From an uncultured Christensenellaceae bacterium (lineage in GTDB: Bacteria > Bacillota > Clostridia > Christensenellales > Pumilibacteraceae): a stretch of DNA of 64,000 nt. A program made the translations under genes and the position numbers. A model generated the notes under the pieces. That model had not been told where the DNA came from. It did no database searches and saw only the letters and a program-made list of their open reading frames with translations. Location of the stretch: the NCBI GenBank assembly GCA_910588155.1, contig CAJUPB010000001.1:124001-188000 (forward strand), in the 5' to 3' direction. Below are positions 23,204 to 33,251 of this stretch, piece after piece (the first letter of the stretch is position 1; each line of letters opens with the position of its first letter).

Positions 23204-25597
23204 ATGAAAGTACCTATTTTATGGTTGAATGATTACGTACAAGTTGACGACGTTCCCGTCAAAGAACTTTCCGACAAGCTTGTAGGCGTCGGATTCGAAG
23301 TAGAAGAAATCATATATACGGGAGAGGGCATCGAAAATGTTGTCGTAGGCAAGATTCTCGATATCAAAAAACATCCCGACGCCAACAAATTGCAGATTTG
23401 TATGGTTGACGTGGGAAAAGAAATAACGACTATCGTTACGGGTGCGGACAATATTTCGGTAGGAGATTTTATACCCGTCGCATTGGACGGGGCAAAACTT
23501 CCCGACGGAAAGGAAATACACAGCGCACCGCTGCGCGGCGTTATGAGCTACGGTATGATGTGCTCTGGCAGCGAACTCAAAATCGACGACAGTGTTATCG
23601 AGGGAGCGGAAGTAAACGGCATACTCATTTTGCCCGATACGTTCGACATCGGCACTGACATCAAAGACGCGCTTGGTTTGAATCAATATATTTTGGATAT
23701 AGCGGTAACTGCGAACAGGGCGGACTGTCAATCCATATACGGAATAGCAAGAGAAGTCGGCGCCGTTCTCGGAAGAAAAGTCAAATCACCCGCACTCAAA
23801 TATAAAACGGAACCGGCTTCGATATCGCTTCCCGACCTTGCCGTCGAAAACTTCGATTTATGCCCGAGATATACCGCAAGACTGATAACGGACGTGAATA
23901 TAGCGCAATCGCCGAAATGGATATGCGACAGATTGAAGTTGGCAGGACTGCATCCGATAAATAATGTCGTGGACATTACCAACTTTGTATTATTGGAAAT
24001 CGGTCAGCCTCTGCACGCTTTCGACCTTCGCCAAATCGACCGCGGAATAAGGGTGAGAACTGCGTTTGAAAACGAAAAAATCGTGGCTCTCGACGAAAAA
24101 GAATATACTTTAAACCCGTCTATGCTTGTAATCGCAGACAACAGTAAACCGCTTGCCATTGCCGGCGTAATGGGCGGGCAATACAGCGGAATAGCTTCCG
24201 ATACTACGACGGTGCTTTTGGAAGCCGCAAAGTTTGCAAGAGGAAGTATTCGCGCTACATCCAGAGCATTGGGGCTTCGTTCCGATTCTTCCGCAAGATA
24301 TGAGCGCGGAGTCGATTGGAGCAGTGTAGACGTCGGCAGAGAGCGCGCGCTTGCGCTGTTCTGTCAGCTGAAAGTCGGCAAAATAGCCGACGCTGCGGCA
24401 CAGTGCGAAACGAAAGCTCCGACCGTCAAAGTTATAACCACTTCCGCAAAACAAATATCGGACCTGCTCGGTATAGAAATAAAAGCTGCGGCAATAGTAA
24501 AAATTCTCAAAGCTCTCGGTTTTACCGTAACACAGAACGAGAAGAAGTTGTCGGTGGAAGTTCCTCTTTTCAGAGAGGACGTGGAAAACTATACCGATTT
24601 GACGGAGGAAGTCATACGATATTACGGCTATGACAATATACAATCCACATTTTTGGAAAGCGCAAAGCCGACCGTAGGCGGATTGACCCAACGCCAAAAG
24701 AATATAGACTCGCTGAAAACGTTATTGTGCGCTTACGGACTTTATGAAGCGGCAACTTATTCATTCATAAACGAGAAACAATATGATTTGCTGAAAATAG
24801 AAAAAGACTCCGATTTGAGAAAAACAATCGGAATACGCAATCCGTTGAGTGTGGAATATGCCGTTATGCGCACACAGTTGATAGGAAGTATGCTGAAAGC
24901 CGTAAACAACAATACCAGCAGAAAAAATAACGATTTAAAACTATTCGAAGTTTCAAAAACATTTATACCCGGTGAACTTCCGATTGAAAATCTGCCGCGG
25001 GAAGACGAAACGCTTTGCATTTGTCTTGTAGGCGAAAATCACGATTTTTACGAGCTTAAAGAAATAGTTTTGCAACTGCTTGCAAAGTTCGACGTAAAAT
25101 ACAAAATTTGTTACGGCAATCGCCCTTACCTGCATTCGGGTATCTGTGCCGAAATAATGACGGAAATCGGTTCGTTGGGATATTTCGGAAAGTTGCATCC
25201 CGAGGTCGCCGAGAATTTTTCCGTACCCGAAAACACTTATGTTTGCGAAATCACGCTCGAATCTTTTATCGACGCAAAAAAGCGAGACAAACAATATATA
25301 CCGTTGCCCAAGTTCCCGGCAGTCAATCGAGACCTTGCTTTCATCGTGGAGGACAAATATCCCGTCGGCGAGCTCATTGCCGAAATACAAACGGCGGGCG
25401 GAGAGCGTTGCAGCGATATAAGTCTGTTTGACATATACAAAGGCTCGCAAATCTCGGAAGGATATAAGAGCGTTGCTTTTTCGTTCAAGATTCAACCCGA
25501 AAACAAGACTTTGACCGACGATGAAATTCAAGCGATTGTGAACCGAATAATCGAAGCAATGCAAAACAAATTTTCGGCAAAATTGAGATTGCAATAG
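23204..25597 (+). CDS. pheT: Phenylalanyl-tRNA synthetase beta subunit
   Basis: 797 residues, usual length. N-terminal EMAP-type tRNA-binding domain (about 40-150), B3/B4 editing domain (about 205-380; LRSDSSARYERGVD), B5 domain, and C-terminal anticodon-binding domain (PLPKFPAVNRDLAFIV). GAGGTG site, 8 nt after pheS. Confidence 0.97.
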   Translation: MKVPILWLNDYVQVDDVPVKELSDKLVGVGFEVEEIIYTGEGIENVVVGKILDIKKHPDANKLQICMVDVGKEITTIVTGADNISVGDFIPVALDGAKLPDGKEIHSAPLRGVMSYGMMCSGSELKIDDSVIEGAEVNGILILPDTFDIGTDIKDALGLNQYILDIAVTANRADCQSIYGIAREVGAVLGRKVKSPALKYKTEPASISLPDLAVENFDLCPRYTARLITDVNIAQSPKWICDRLKLAGLHPINNVVDITNFVLLEIGQPLHAFDLRQIDRGIRVRTAFENEKIVALDEKEYTLNPSMLVIADNSKPLAIAGVMGGQYSGIASDTTTVLLEAAKFARGSIRATSRALGLRSDSSARYERGVDWSSVDVGRERALALFCQLKVGKIADAAAQCETKAPTVKVITTSAKQISDLLGIEIKAAAIVKILKALGFTVTQNEKKLSVEVPLFREDVENYTDLTEEVIRYYGYDNIQSTFLESAKPTVGGLTQRQKNIDSLKTLLCAYGLYEAATYSFINEKQYDLLKIEKDSDLRKTIGIRNPLSVEYAVMRTQLIGSMLKAVNNNTSRKNNDLKLFEVSKTFIPGELPIENLPREDETLCICLVGENHDFYELKEIVLQLLAKFDVKYKICYGNRPYLHSGICAEIMTEIGSLGYFGKLHPEVAENFSVPENTYVCEITLESFIDAKKRDKQYIPLPKFPAVNRDLAFIVEDKYPVGELIAEIQTAGGERCSDISLFDIYKGSQISEGYKSVAFSFKIQPENKTLTDDEIQAIVNRIIEAMQNKFSAKLRLQ

Positions 25598-25604
25598 ACG
25601 TGAA

Positions 25605-25636
25605 AGCGGGCGGTCAATACCGTCCGTTTTTTATTT
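25605..25636 (+). terminator. Terminator after pheT
   Basis: GGGCGG / CCGTCC stem (one G-T pair) followed by TTTTTTATTT. Confidence 0.75.
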
Positions 25637-25678
25637 AAAACAATGGACTTTACAAAACCGTTATGGTATAATTTATTT

Positions 25679-27913
25679 ATGGAGAGAAATTTACCCGAAA
25701 TTTTGGCTCCCGCAGGAAATGCGGAGAGTTTGAGAGCTGCCGTCAGCAACGGTGCAAACGCCGTATATCTCGGTTTGAAAGATTTCAGCGCACGGGCGAA
25801 AGCCTCCAATTTCTCATTGGACGAGTTGTCGGATGCAATAGCTTATGCCCATATTTTCGGAGTGAAAGTTTATATTGCGTTCAACACTCTTATCAAAAAT
25901 TCCGAAATGAAGTCGGCAATCGAACAAATTGAAACTGCGGCAAAAATCGGCGCGGACGCTTTTATAATTCAGGACTTGGGGCTTTTGAACGAAATCAGAA
26001 ATCTGACGGACGTTCCGCTGCACGCAAGCACTCAAATGGGTATTCACAACTTATACGGCGCGGAGGCGGCAAAAAAATGCGGTTTTGACCGTATTATACT
26101 TTCCAGAGAGTGTACTCTCGACGACATTAGGGAAATAAAAAACAACGTCGATATAGAAGTGGAAACATTTGTGCAAGGCGCATTGTGCGTCGCTTTTTCC
26201 GGAAATTGTCTTTTCAGCAGTCTTGTTTCCGGTTACAGCGGAAACCGAGGAAAATGTTTGCAACTGTGCCGCAAAAAATACGAGTTGGACATAGGCGGAA
26301 GAAAGTCGGACGGCTACTATCTGTCGGCAAAAGATTTGTGTCTTTTATCCGATTTGAAGTCGTTGCGCGATGCGGGTGTCGACTCGTTTAAAATCGAAGG
26401 GCGAATGAGACGTTCCGAATACGTGGGAGAAAGCGTTTCCGTATACAGAACGTTAATCGATAACCTAGGCAATACAAAAGCAATCGATGACGGTACAAAG
26501 CGATTAAAGCGAATTTTCAACAGAGGAGATTATTGTAACGGATATTTGATGAACCCGACCGCAAACGTTATATTTCCGACCGTACAAGGGCATAAAGGTG
26601 TAAAAATAGGCACTGTCGAAAGAGTAACGGGAAAAAAGCTTTTGCTTCACACAAGTACGCGGTTAAAAAGCGGCGACGGTTTAAAATTCGTCAATGAAAG
26701 CGGGGAAACGGGAGGCTGTTTGGTGTTCGACCCAAAAAACATTGTGTATGACGGAAACGTTAAAAAGGGCGACGAAGTCTGCCTTACAACCGACATAGGA
26801 CAGATGGATAAAATTCGAGCACGCGACAAAAAAATCGAACTGTTTTACAAAATTATTTTGCGAAAAAATCAGCCTATCAAAGCAATTGTTTCATTTGAAG
26901 GCGGAAAGAAAGCGATAAGTTCCGATTTTATTGTCCAAGAAGCAAAGACGGCGCCGATAAACGCTGTCGGCGTTCACGATATTTTTTCAAAAAGCACAGT
27001 ACCGTATTTTAAAATCGACAGTGCGGAAGTCACAGTCGACGACAAAGTGTTCATTCCTATCGGTTTATTGAAAGAATTCAAGAGACGCGTCGAAAAGGAA
27101 GTCGCAGCAGTAATCACAGACAAGAATTATCTATTCGAACCGAGAAAGAATTACGGCGCAACGCCGTATCCGTTTTCACTAATCTCTCAAAATTTCGGTT
27201 CGCCCGAAAATATATTGTTTTTCGATTCGGAAAACTTTATCGAAAGATTTAGGGAAAACGAAAAAATAGATGCATTTGTTTATTCGCCCAAAGATTACTC
27301 CGACTATAACTCAATAGAAAGAGTCTTGACGCAAAGCTGCAAACCGATATTTCTGAATATTCCGATTATGGCGAGAAGCAAAGACCTGTTGATTTTGAAA
27401 AAAATATCCGATATGCCGTGCGTCAAAAACATAGTGGCAAACAATCTTTATGCCTTGGAACTTTTTTCGGATAAGAATATTTTGCTCGGAAGCGGGTTGA
27501 ATATTATTAACGATTTTGTCGAGGGCGAAAAAATAGCATCTTTGGAACGTGACGAAGTATCCGACAAAGTTTACACGACTGTGTTCTCGCGAGTTCCAGT
27601 TATGACATTCGCGCATTGTCCATATAAAAGTTTTAACGGGAAATGTGTTGACAATTGCAGAATTTCGGACGGCAAATTGACCGACGAACGAGGCAACGTT
27701 TTCCCCATAGACCGATACAAAATAAACTATTGCTATGCGCAATTAAAAAACAATATTCCTCTTTTGTTGGAAGAAGAAGCAGAAAAAAAGAAACTGCGCA
27801 AACGCATATACGATTTCAGAGGATATTCCGCAGAATTCGCGGAGAAACTTCTTTCGGGCAATTTTTCGAATTTAAAGCACACCCATTTCAATTATAACAA
27901 AAAATTACGGTAA
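25679..27913 (+). CDS. U32 family peptidase (RlhA-like)
   Basis: 744 residues from ATG 25679. U32 signature: NLPEILAPAGNAESLRAAV, HASTQMGIHN, ETFVQGALCVAFSGNCLFSS, then cysteines GKCLQLCRKKY that bind an iron-sulfur centre; DUF3656-like C-terminal half. Relatives such as RlhA hydroxylate 23S rRNA C2501 using prephenate-linked chemistry; assignment here is by architecture. TATAAT (25667-25672) ends only 6 nt before the ATG, so the mRNA is probably leaderless. An in-frame ATG at 25643 lies upstream of this -10 box and would not be transcribed. Confidence 0.88.
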   Translation: MERNLPEILAPAGNAESLRAAVSNGANAVYLGLKDFSARAKASNFSLDELSDAIAYAHIFGVKVYIAFNTLIKNSEMKSAIEQIETAAKIGADAFIIQDLGLLNEIRNLTDVPLHASTQMGIHNLYGAEAAKKCGFDRIILSRECTLDDIREIKNNVDIEVETFVQGALCVAFSGNCLFSSLVSGYSGNRGKCLQLCRKKYELDIGGRKSDGYYLSAKDLCLLSDLKSLRDAGVDSFKIEGRMRRSEYVGESVSVYRTLIDNLGNTKAIDDGTKRLKRIFNRGDYCNGYLMNPTANVIFPTVQGHKGVKIGTVERVTGKKLLLHTSTRLKSGDGLKFVNESGETGGCLVFDPKNIVYDGNVKKGDEVCLTTDIGQMDKIRARDKKIELFYKIILRKNQPIKAIVSFEGGKKAISSDFIVQEAKTAPINAVGVHDIFSKSTVPYFKIDSAEVTVDDKVFIPIGLLKEFKRRVEKEVAAVITDKNYLFEPRKNYGATPYPFSLISQNFGSPENILFFDSENFIERFRENEKIDAFVYSPKDYSDYNSIERVLTQSCKPIFLNIPIMARSKDLLILKKISDMPCVKNIVANNLYALELFSDKNILLGSGLNIINDFVEGEKIASLERDEVSDKVYTTVFSRVPVMTFAHCPYKSFNGKCVDNCRISDGKLTDERGNVFPIDRYKINYCYAQLKNNIPLLLEEEAEKKKLRKRIYDFRGYSAEFAEKLLSGNFSNLKHTHFNYNKKLR

Positions 27914-27918
27914 GCATT

Positions 27919-30297
27919 ATGGACGGTAAAACACTGAAAACATTGGAATACGACAAAGTTTTGGAAAGAGTATCCCTACACGCCGTTTCCGAAAAAGCAA
28001 AAAGCGATATACTTTGTCTCAAACCGACTTTCGACTATAAGAAAGCCGTTATTTTGCAAGACACCACGCAACAGGCGATTATAGCCAAAAACAAGTATCT
28101 TATAAATCCCGTATACGGATTGGACGATATTTTGCCGTTGATTGAGAAAGCCGAAATAGGACTGACTTTGTCTCCGTCCGATTTTTTGAAAATAGCAAAA
28201 GTGCTTAATGCGGCTTCGTCGGCAAAAAGGTCTGTTATGAATTGCGGCGACGATGTATCTCTGATTAAAGACTTTGTTTCGTTTTTGATACCAGATATGA
28301 CGCTTGCAAAAAAGATAGGGGAAACCGTTGCGGGAGAAGACGAAGTTCGCGACGGAGCAAGCGATTTATTGAGAACAATCAGAAGAAAAATCGCAGCTCT
28401 GAACAATAAGCTGAAAGAAAAACTCAATGCCTTTACGCACTCGCCGCAGCACGGCAAATATCTGCAAGACGGCATTATTACGGTACGGGAAGGACGGTTT
28501 GTCTTGCCCGTAAAATCGGAGTATCGCGCAAACATTCCCGGACTCATACACGACAAGTCGGCAAGCGGTTCGACCGTATATGTCGAACCTTTTCCGATTG
28601 TCGAATTAAATAATGAACTTAAAGCGATGAAACTGTCCGAGCGCGACGAAGTGGAACGGATATTAAAAAGTCTGACAGCCGATGTAGAAGCAGGAAAAAC
28701 GGGACTTATAACCGATTACGAGCAACTCATTGCGTTGGATGTCGTCTTTGCAAAAGCCGCCTATGCTTTCGAAACAAAAGCAACAAAACCCATACTGAAT
28801 ACCTGCGGAAAAACCGAAATAAAAGAGTGCCGACATCCTCTTATCGCTCCCGAAAGAGTGATACCGATTGACATATCTTTCGGAGAAGAAAAAAACATAT
28901 TGGTTATCACCGGTCCGAATACGGGCGGCAAGACGGTTTCGCTGAAAACTATGGGACTGTTTTCGCTTATGGCTTATAGCGGATTGCAGCTGCCCTGTGC
29001 CGAAGGCGGACATTTGCCTGTTTTCGACAACATATTTTGTGACCTCGGAGACGAACAAAGTATAGCTCAATCGCTTTCCACGTTCTCTTCGCATATTACG
29101 AATATCGCACAAATAACCGACAGCGTCACGCCGCATTCGTTGGTTTTGATAGACGAAATCGGCGCAGGAACAGACCCCGTCGAGGGTGCGGCATTGGCAG
29201 TCGGAATTTTGAAATATTTGGAACTGATAAATTGCAAAGCCGTGATTACCACTCATTACAGCGAATTGAAAGAATATGCTTTGATTTCACCGAAACTTCA
29301 AAACGCATGTATGCAATTTGACGAGGAAACTCTCAAACCGACGTATCGGCTGATAATAGGAATGCCGGGTGTCAGCAATGCTTTGGACATTGCGAAAAGT
29401 CTCGGAATAAACGATTATATTTTAAAGAGTGCGAAAACGTCTTTGAAAGAAGAGAAAATTCAATTCGAACGAGTGCTTATGAATGCCGAAAAAGTAAAGA
29501 GCGACGCCATCGAAGAGCTCGAAAATATTCGAAAAATCAAAATCGAGTTGACGGAAAAACAGAAAAAAGCAGACAATACTCTTGCCGCATTGAATTCAAA
29601 GTTGGCACAGATAAATAACAATGCAAAACTCGAAACACAAAAAATAGTAAGAAAAGCCACCGAAAAAGCAAGCAAACTAATCGAAGAAATAAAAGAAAAA
29701 CTGGAAAAAGCGGACGAAGCCGCTCTGTTGGAAGCGAAAAAATTGCAAAAACGGCTGGACGCTTTGAACTATGAAGAGGGCAACGAATCAATATCCGCGT
29801 CCTTTGTCGATTTGAACAGAGAAGACATCAGAATCGGCACAGAAATCCTCGTAAAGTCTTTAAATCAAAGAGGAAAGATAATTGCATTACCCAACAAAAA
29901 AGGTCTTGTGGGCATAGCAAGCGGGTCTATGAACCTAATGCTTCCGATTTCAGACCTTGCCGCTGTGACACAAAGCGTCGCAAAACGAGAGCCTTCGAAA
30001 ATACTCGGACAGCCTAAAAAAGCCGGAAACGACTCGACTCTCGCAGCAGCGGTCACGGAAGAAATATTCGTACTAGGAATGACGGTGGGAGAGGCTATCG
30101 AAACAATCGAACCGCACATCATATCGGCTTCCACTTGTGAAAACAAGCCTGTTTTGAGAATAGTGCACGGAAAAGGGACCGGCGCTTTGGGAAAAGGTAT
30201 TCAACAGTACTGCCGCAAACATTCGCTTGTCAAAAGTTTTCGTTACGGAAGATACGGCGAAGGAGACGTCGGCGTGACATTTGTCGAAGTAAAATAA
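27919..30297 (+). CDS. mutS2: Endonuclease MutS2
   Basis: 792 residues. It lacks the mismatch-binding domain I. Walker A GPNTGGKTVSLK, Walker B SLVLIDEIGAGTDP, a coiled coil (about 515-620), and a C-terminal Smr nuclease domain with LRIVHGKGTGALGKGI. MutS2 suppresses homologous recombination and, in Bacillus, rescues collided ribosomes. Follows the U32 gene by 5 nt. Confidence 0.95.
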   Translation: MDGKTLKTLEYDKVLERVSLHAVSEKAKSDILCLKPTFDYKKAVILQDTTQQAIIAKNKYLINPVYGLDDILPLIEKAEIGLTLSPSDFLKIAKVLNAASSAKRSVMNCGDDVSLIKDFVSFLIPDMTLAKKIGETVAGEDEVRDGASDLLRTIRRKIAALNNKLKEKLNAFTHSPQHGKYLQDGIITVREGRFVLPVKSEYRANIPGLIHDKSASGSTVYVEPFPIVELNNELKAMKLSERDEVERILKSLTADVEAGKTGLITDYEQLIALDVVFAKAAYAFETKATKPILNTCGKTEIKECRHPLIAPERVIPIDISFGEEKNILVITGPNTGGKTVSLKTMGLFSLMAYSGLQLPCAEGGHLPVFDNIFCDLGDEQSIAQSLSTFSSHITNIAQITDSVTPHSLVLIDEIGAGTDPVEGAALAVGILKYLELINCKAVITTHYSELKEYALISPKLQNACMQFDEETLKPTYRLIIGMPGVSNALDIAKSLGINDYILKSAKTSLKEEKIQFERVLMNAEKVKSDAIEELENIRKIKIELTEKQKKADNTLAALNSKLAQINNNAKLETQKIVRKATEKASKLIEEIKEKLEKADEAALLEAKKLQKRLDALNYEEGNESISASFVDLNREDIRIGTEILVKSLNQRGKIIALPNKKGLVGIASGSMNLMLPISDLAAVTQSVAKREPSKILGQPKKAGNDSTLAAAVTEEIFVLGMTVGEAIETIEPHIISASTCENKPVLRIVHGKGTGALGKGIQQYCRKHSLVKSFRYGRYGEGDVGVTFVEVK

Positions 30298-30302
30298 ACC
30301 GC

Positions 30303-30331
30303 TTGTGTTTTATGAAAAAATAAGTTATAAT
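30303..30331 (+). promoter_or_regulatory. Promoter of two-component/nifZ/thiI operon
   Basis: TTGTGT (30303-30308), 17-nt spacer, TATAAT (30326-30331). Confidence 0.7.
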
Positions 30332-30366
30332 GAAACGGGTAGTATATCAAACAAGGAGGTGTCTTT

Positions 30367-31065
30367 ATGGCGGAAATTAAAATTTTGACGGTTGACGACG
30401 ACGACAATATCTGTCAGCTTTTAAAGCTGTATCTCGTCAAAGAAGGATATTCTACGTTTATCTGCCATAACGGAAAAGAGGCGTTGAAAAAAATCGACGA
30501 AGAGAAGTTCGATTTGATTTTGCTTGACATTATGATGCCCGATATGGACGGTTACGAAACACTTTCGGCTATTCGAAAATTTTCCGACGTACCCGTCATA
30601 CTTGTATCGGCAAAAGGCGAGCCTATGGATAAAATAGGAGGTCTCGACATCGGCGCCGACGACTATGTCACCAAGCCGTTTGAACCGCAAGAGCTGATAT
30701 CCCGTATTCGCGCAATATTGCGCAGAATAGCAAATTCCGACAAAACAGAAAAGACAGAAAGCCTAAAAGATATAACCGTTAGCAGTCTTTACATAAGTAT
30801 TGCTAACTGTATTGTGAAAATCGACGACAGAAAAATCGAAATGCCGCCGAAAGAAATGGAACTTTTGTATTTTCTCGCTTCGCACCCTATGAAAGTATAT
30901 TCCAGACAACAGCTTTTGACCTGTGTATGGGGCGCGGACTATAAAGGAGATTCTCGCACCGTAGACGTGCATATCAAAAGAATACGAGAAAAGCTCGGCG
31001 AAAACGCGGATTGGAAATTGGAAACCGTTTGGCGCATAGGGTATAAATTCGAGGTGTACGACTAA
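30367..31065 (+). CDS. OmpR/PhoB-type response regulator
   Basis: 232 residues. Receiver domain with acidic pocket DDDD (10-13), phosphorylated Asp54 in LLDIMMPDMDG and the conserved Lys in DDYVTKPFEP. Winged-helix output domain at the C-terminus (RQQLLTCVWGADYKGDSRTVDVHIKRIREKL, split motif). AAGGAGGTG site. The histidine kinase starts directly after the stop. Targets unknown. Confidence 0.93.
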   Translation: MAEIKILTVDDDDNICQLLKLYLVKEGYSTFICHNGKEALKKIDEEKFDLILLDIMMPDMDGYETLSAIRKFSDVPVILVSAKGEPMDKIGGLDIGADDYVTKPFEPQELISRIRAILRRIANSDKTEKTESLKDITVSSLYISIANCIVKIDDRKIEMPPKEMELLYFLASHPMKVYSRQQLLTCVWGADYKGDSRTVDVHIKRIREKLGENADWKLETVWRIGYKFEVYD

Positions 31066-32136
31066 ATGAAATTATTTTCCAATAGTGTATTTCGTTCGAT
31101 ATTGTTTGCGCTCATACTGTTTTGCACGCTCTTCTTTCCGTTGTACTTTTTATTGCCCACGCTCTCCGAAAAAAACCGTATTTTTCTCGCGCTTTTGATT
31201 TCGATTATTGTTGTCATCGAAACTATCGGTTTTGTCTTGATATTGATAAAAACTTTTATCAAACCCATTTCCGAAATAAACGATGTTTCAAAAAAACTGT
31301 CGCTCGGCGATTACGAAGCCAAAATCAATCTGAAACACGCAGACTCGGAGTTGAAAAACCTGTCTCTCAACATAAACAATCTTGCAAACGAATTCGAAAA
31401 TCTCGAACAAATGAGAAAATCGTTTGTGGCAAACGCTTCGCACGAATTGCGCTCGCCTTTGACATCGATGCAGGGATTTTTGCAAGCTATGCTGGACGGC
31501 ACAATCGAGGACAAAGACAAAACTCAATATTTGCAAATAGTATTCAACGAAACAAAGCGACTCGGCGCGCTGATTAATTCTATGTTGGACCTATCGCGTT
31601 TGGAGTCGGGCGCTATGCCGTTGAATCATCAACATTTCGACGTAAACATTTTGATAAATACGGTTATCGACAAATTCAAGCCCGCACTGGGCGAAAAAAA
31701 CATCAGGATTTCGTCATCGTTCGAAAACGAAAAAGAACCCGTGCTTGCCGACAAAGAAAAAATCACACAGGTGCTTATCAATCTTATTGATAACGCCGTG
31801 AAATATTCGCCGCAAAATTCCAAAATTTCCGTATCTACTCAATTAAAAGCCAATAAAGTATATGTAAGCGTAAAAGATAACGGAGAGGGAATCGGCAAAA
31901 AAGAACAAATGTTTATTTGGGACAGATTCTATATGACCGACAAAGCCCGCACGCCGTCCAAAAACAAAGGAACGGGTCTCGGACTGTCCATTGTGAAACG
32001 TATTATAGACGACCACAAAGAAAGCATAAGAGTGGAAAGCCGAAAAGGGGAAGGCGCAACTTTTGTTTTCACTCTCACATCGTCAGACTCCGATAATACT
32101 CTTAAAAACAAGCTTGGGAGCGAAACAGTCAAATGA
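31066..32136 (+). CDS. Sensor histidine kinase, intramembrane-sensing type
   Basis: 356 residues. Two membrane helices (about 10-31 and 39-62) joined by only about 8 residues, so there is no extracytoplasmic sensor domain. HAMP-like segment, dimerization domain with His126 in NASHELRSPLT, and HATPase with N box (NLIDNAVKYS), G1 (DNGEGIGKK) and G2 (GTGLGLSIV). It likely senses membrane or envelope state or a partner protein. ATG overlaps the next gene's start at its 3' end (ATGA). Confidence 0.93.
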   Translation: MKLFSNSVFRSILFALILFCTLFFPLYFLLPTLSEKNRIFLALLISIIVVIETIGFVLILIKTFIKPISEINDVSKKLSLGDYEAKINLKHADSELKNLSLNINNLANEFENLEQMRKSFVANASHELRSPLTSMQGFLQAMLDGTIEDKDKTQYLQIVFNETKRLGALINSMLDLSRLESGAMPLNHQHFDVNILINTVIDKFKPALGEKNIRISSSFENEKEPVLADKEKITQVLINLIDNAVKYSPQNSKISVSTQLKANKVYVSVKDNGEGIGKKEQMFIWDRFYMTDKARTPSKNKGTGLGLSIVKRIIDDHKESIRVESRKGEGATFVFTLTSSDSDNTLKNKLGSETVK

Positions 32137-33251
32137 TTTATTTAGATAACGCCGCCACGACCAAACCTACCGAAAAAGTTTTACGGCATTGCGAAATGAT
32201 TTTGCGCGAGGATTTTTACAACCCGTCGGCGCTGTACTATCCTGCCATTAAAATCAAGACCAAAATAGAGCAAGCACGAAAATCGGTTGCGGAAAAACTG
32301 AAATGTTTTGCCGACGAAATTATTTTTACTTCCGGCGCGACAGAGGCTAACAATTGGGCCGTAGGCTGCGGTTTCAAAAATAAAAAAGGAAATTTGATAA
32401 TTTCGGAAGGAGAGCACCCGTCTGTATTCGAATCCGCAATGGCGCTTAAAGCGAAAGGTGCGGACGTGCGAATAGCTCCGCTTAACACAAACGGAGCAAT
32501 AGACTGTGAAAAATTTTTCGAGCTCATAGACGATAACACGGCATTTGTATCCATTATGCACGTAAGCAACGAAACGGGCGCAACAAATCCCGTTGTCGAA
32601 ATTGCCGGCCGTGCGAAAAAAATAAACAAAAAATTGGTATTTCACTCCGACGGAGTGCAAGCTTTCTGCAAAATACCGACCGACATCGGACCGACCTCGA
32701 TAGATTTATACAGTATCAGCGCCCATAAAATCGGAGGATTGAAAGGTGTGGGCGCACTTTATATTTCGAAAAATCTCAATATGGCTTCTATGATGCTCGG
32801 AGGCGGGCAAGAGAGACGGTTGAGGTCCGGCACCGAAAACGTTATGGGCATACTCACATTTGAAGACGCCATATCGGATTTCGACACGGATTGCGTCAAA
32901 CCGCTTTTCGAATACATAATCGAACGCCTATCAAAAATCGACGGGATAAAAATAAATTCATTTCCCGAAAATACAAGCGGCTACATTATATCGGTGGGAA
33001 TAAGCGGTGTAAAGTCGGAGGTTTTGCAGCATCTTTTATGCGACGACGGAGTACTTGTCGGTCTCGGTTCCGCTTGTTCGTCGAAAACCAAAAAAAATCG
33101 GGTATTGGAATCCATGAAAATCACAAAAGACTTTATTGACGGCAATATACGAATCAGTCTTTGTCCGCAAACGAGCATTGAGGAGATAAAGACAGCCGTC
33201 GAAATTATCGAGAAAAACATATGCAAATTGAGGAGCAAAATCAATGGATAG
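32133..33251 (+). CDS. Cysteine desulfurase (NifZ-like), partner of ThiI
   Basis: 372 residues, class V PLP aminotransferase fold. MIYLDNAATTKP at the start, PLP-binding Lys in ISAHKIGGLKGVGALY, active-site Cys in GLGSACSSKTKKN. Provides persulfide sulfur. Overlap by 8 bp with thiI points to a dedicated NifZ-ThiI pair making 4-thiouridine in tRNA, as in Bacillus, rather than Fe-S assembly. Confidence 0.93.
   Translation: MIYLDNAATTKPTEKVLRHCEMILREDFYNPSALYYPAIKIKTKIEQARKSVAEKLKCFADEIIFTSGATEANNWAVGCGFKNKKGNLIISEGEHPSVFESAMALKAKGADVRIAPLNTNGAIDCEKFFELIDDNTAFVSIMHVSNETGATNPVVEIAGRAKKINKKLVFHSDGVQAFCKIPTDIGPTSIDLYSISAHKIGGLKGVGALYISKNLNMASMMLGGGQERRLRSGTENVMGILTFEDAISDFDTDCVKPLFEYIIERLSKIDGIKINSFPENTSGYIISVGISGVKSEVLQHLLCDDGVLVGLGSACSSKTKKNRVLESMKITKDFIDGNIRISLCPQTSIEEIKTAVEIIEKNICKLRSKING

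Noticed and set aside
25643..25678. Upstream ATG start of the U32 peptidase
   Set aside because: The added 12 codons lie over and before the -10 box, so they would not be in the transcript.
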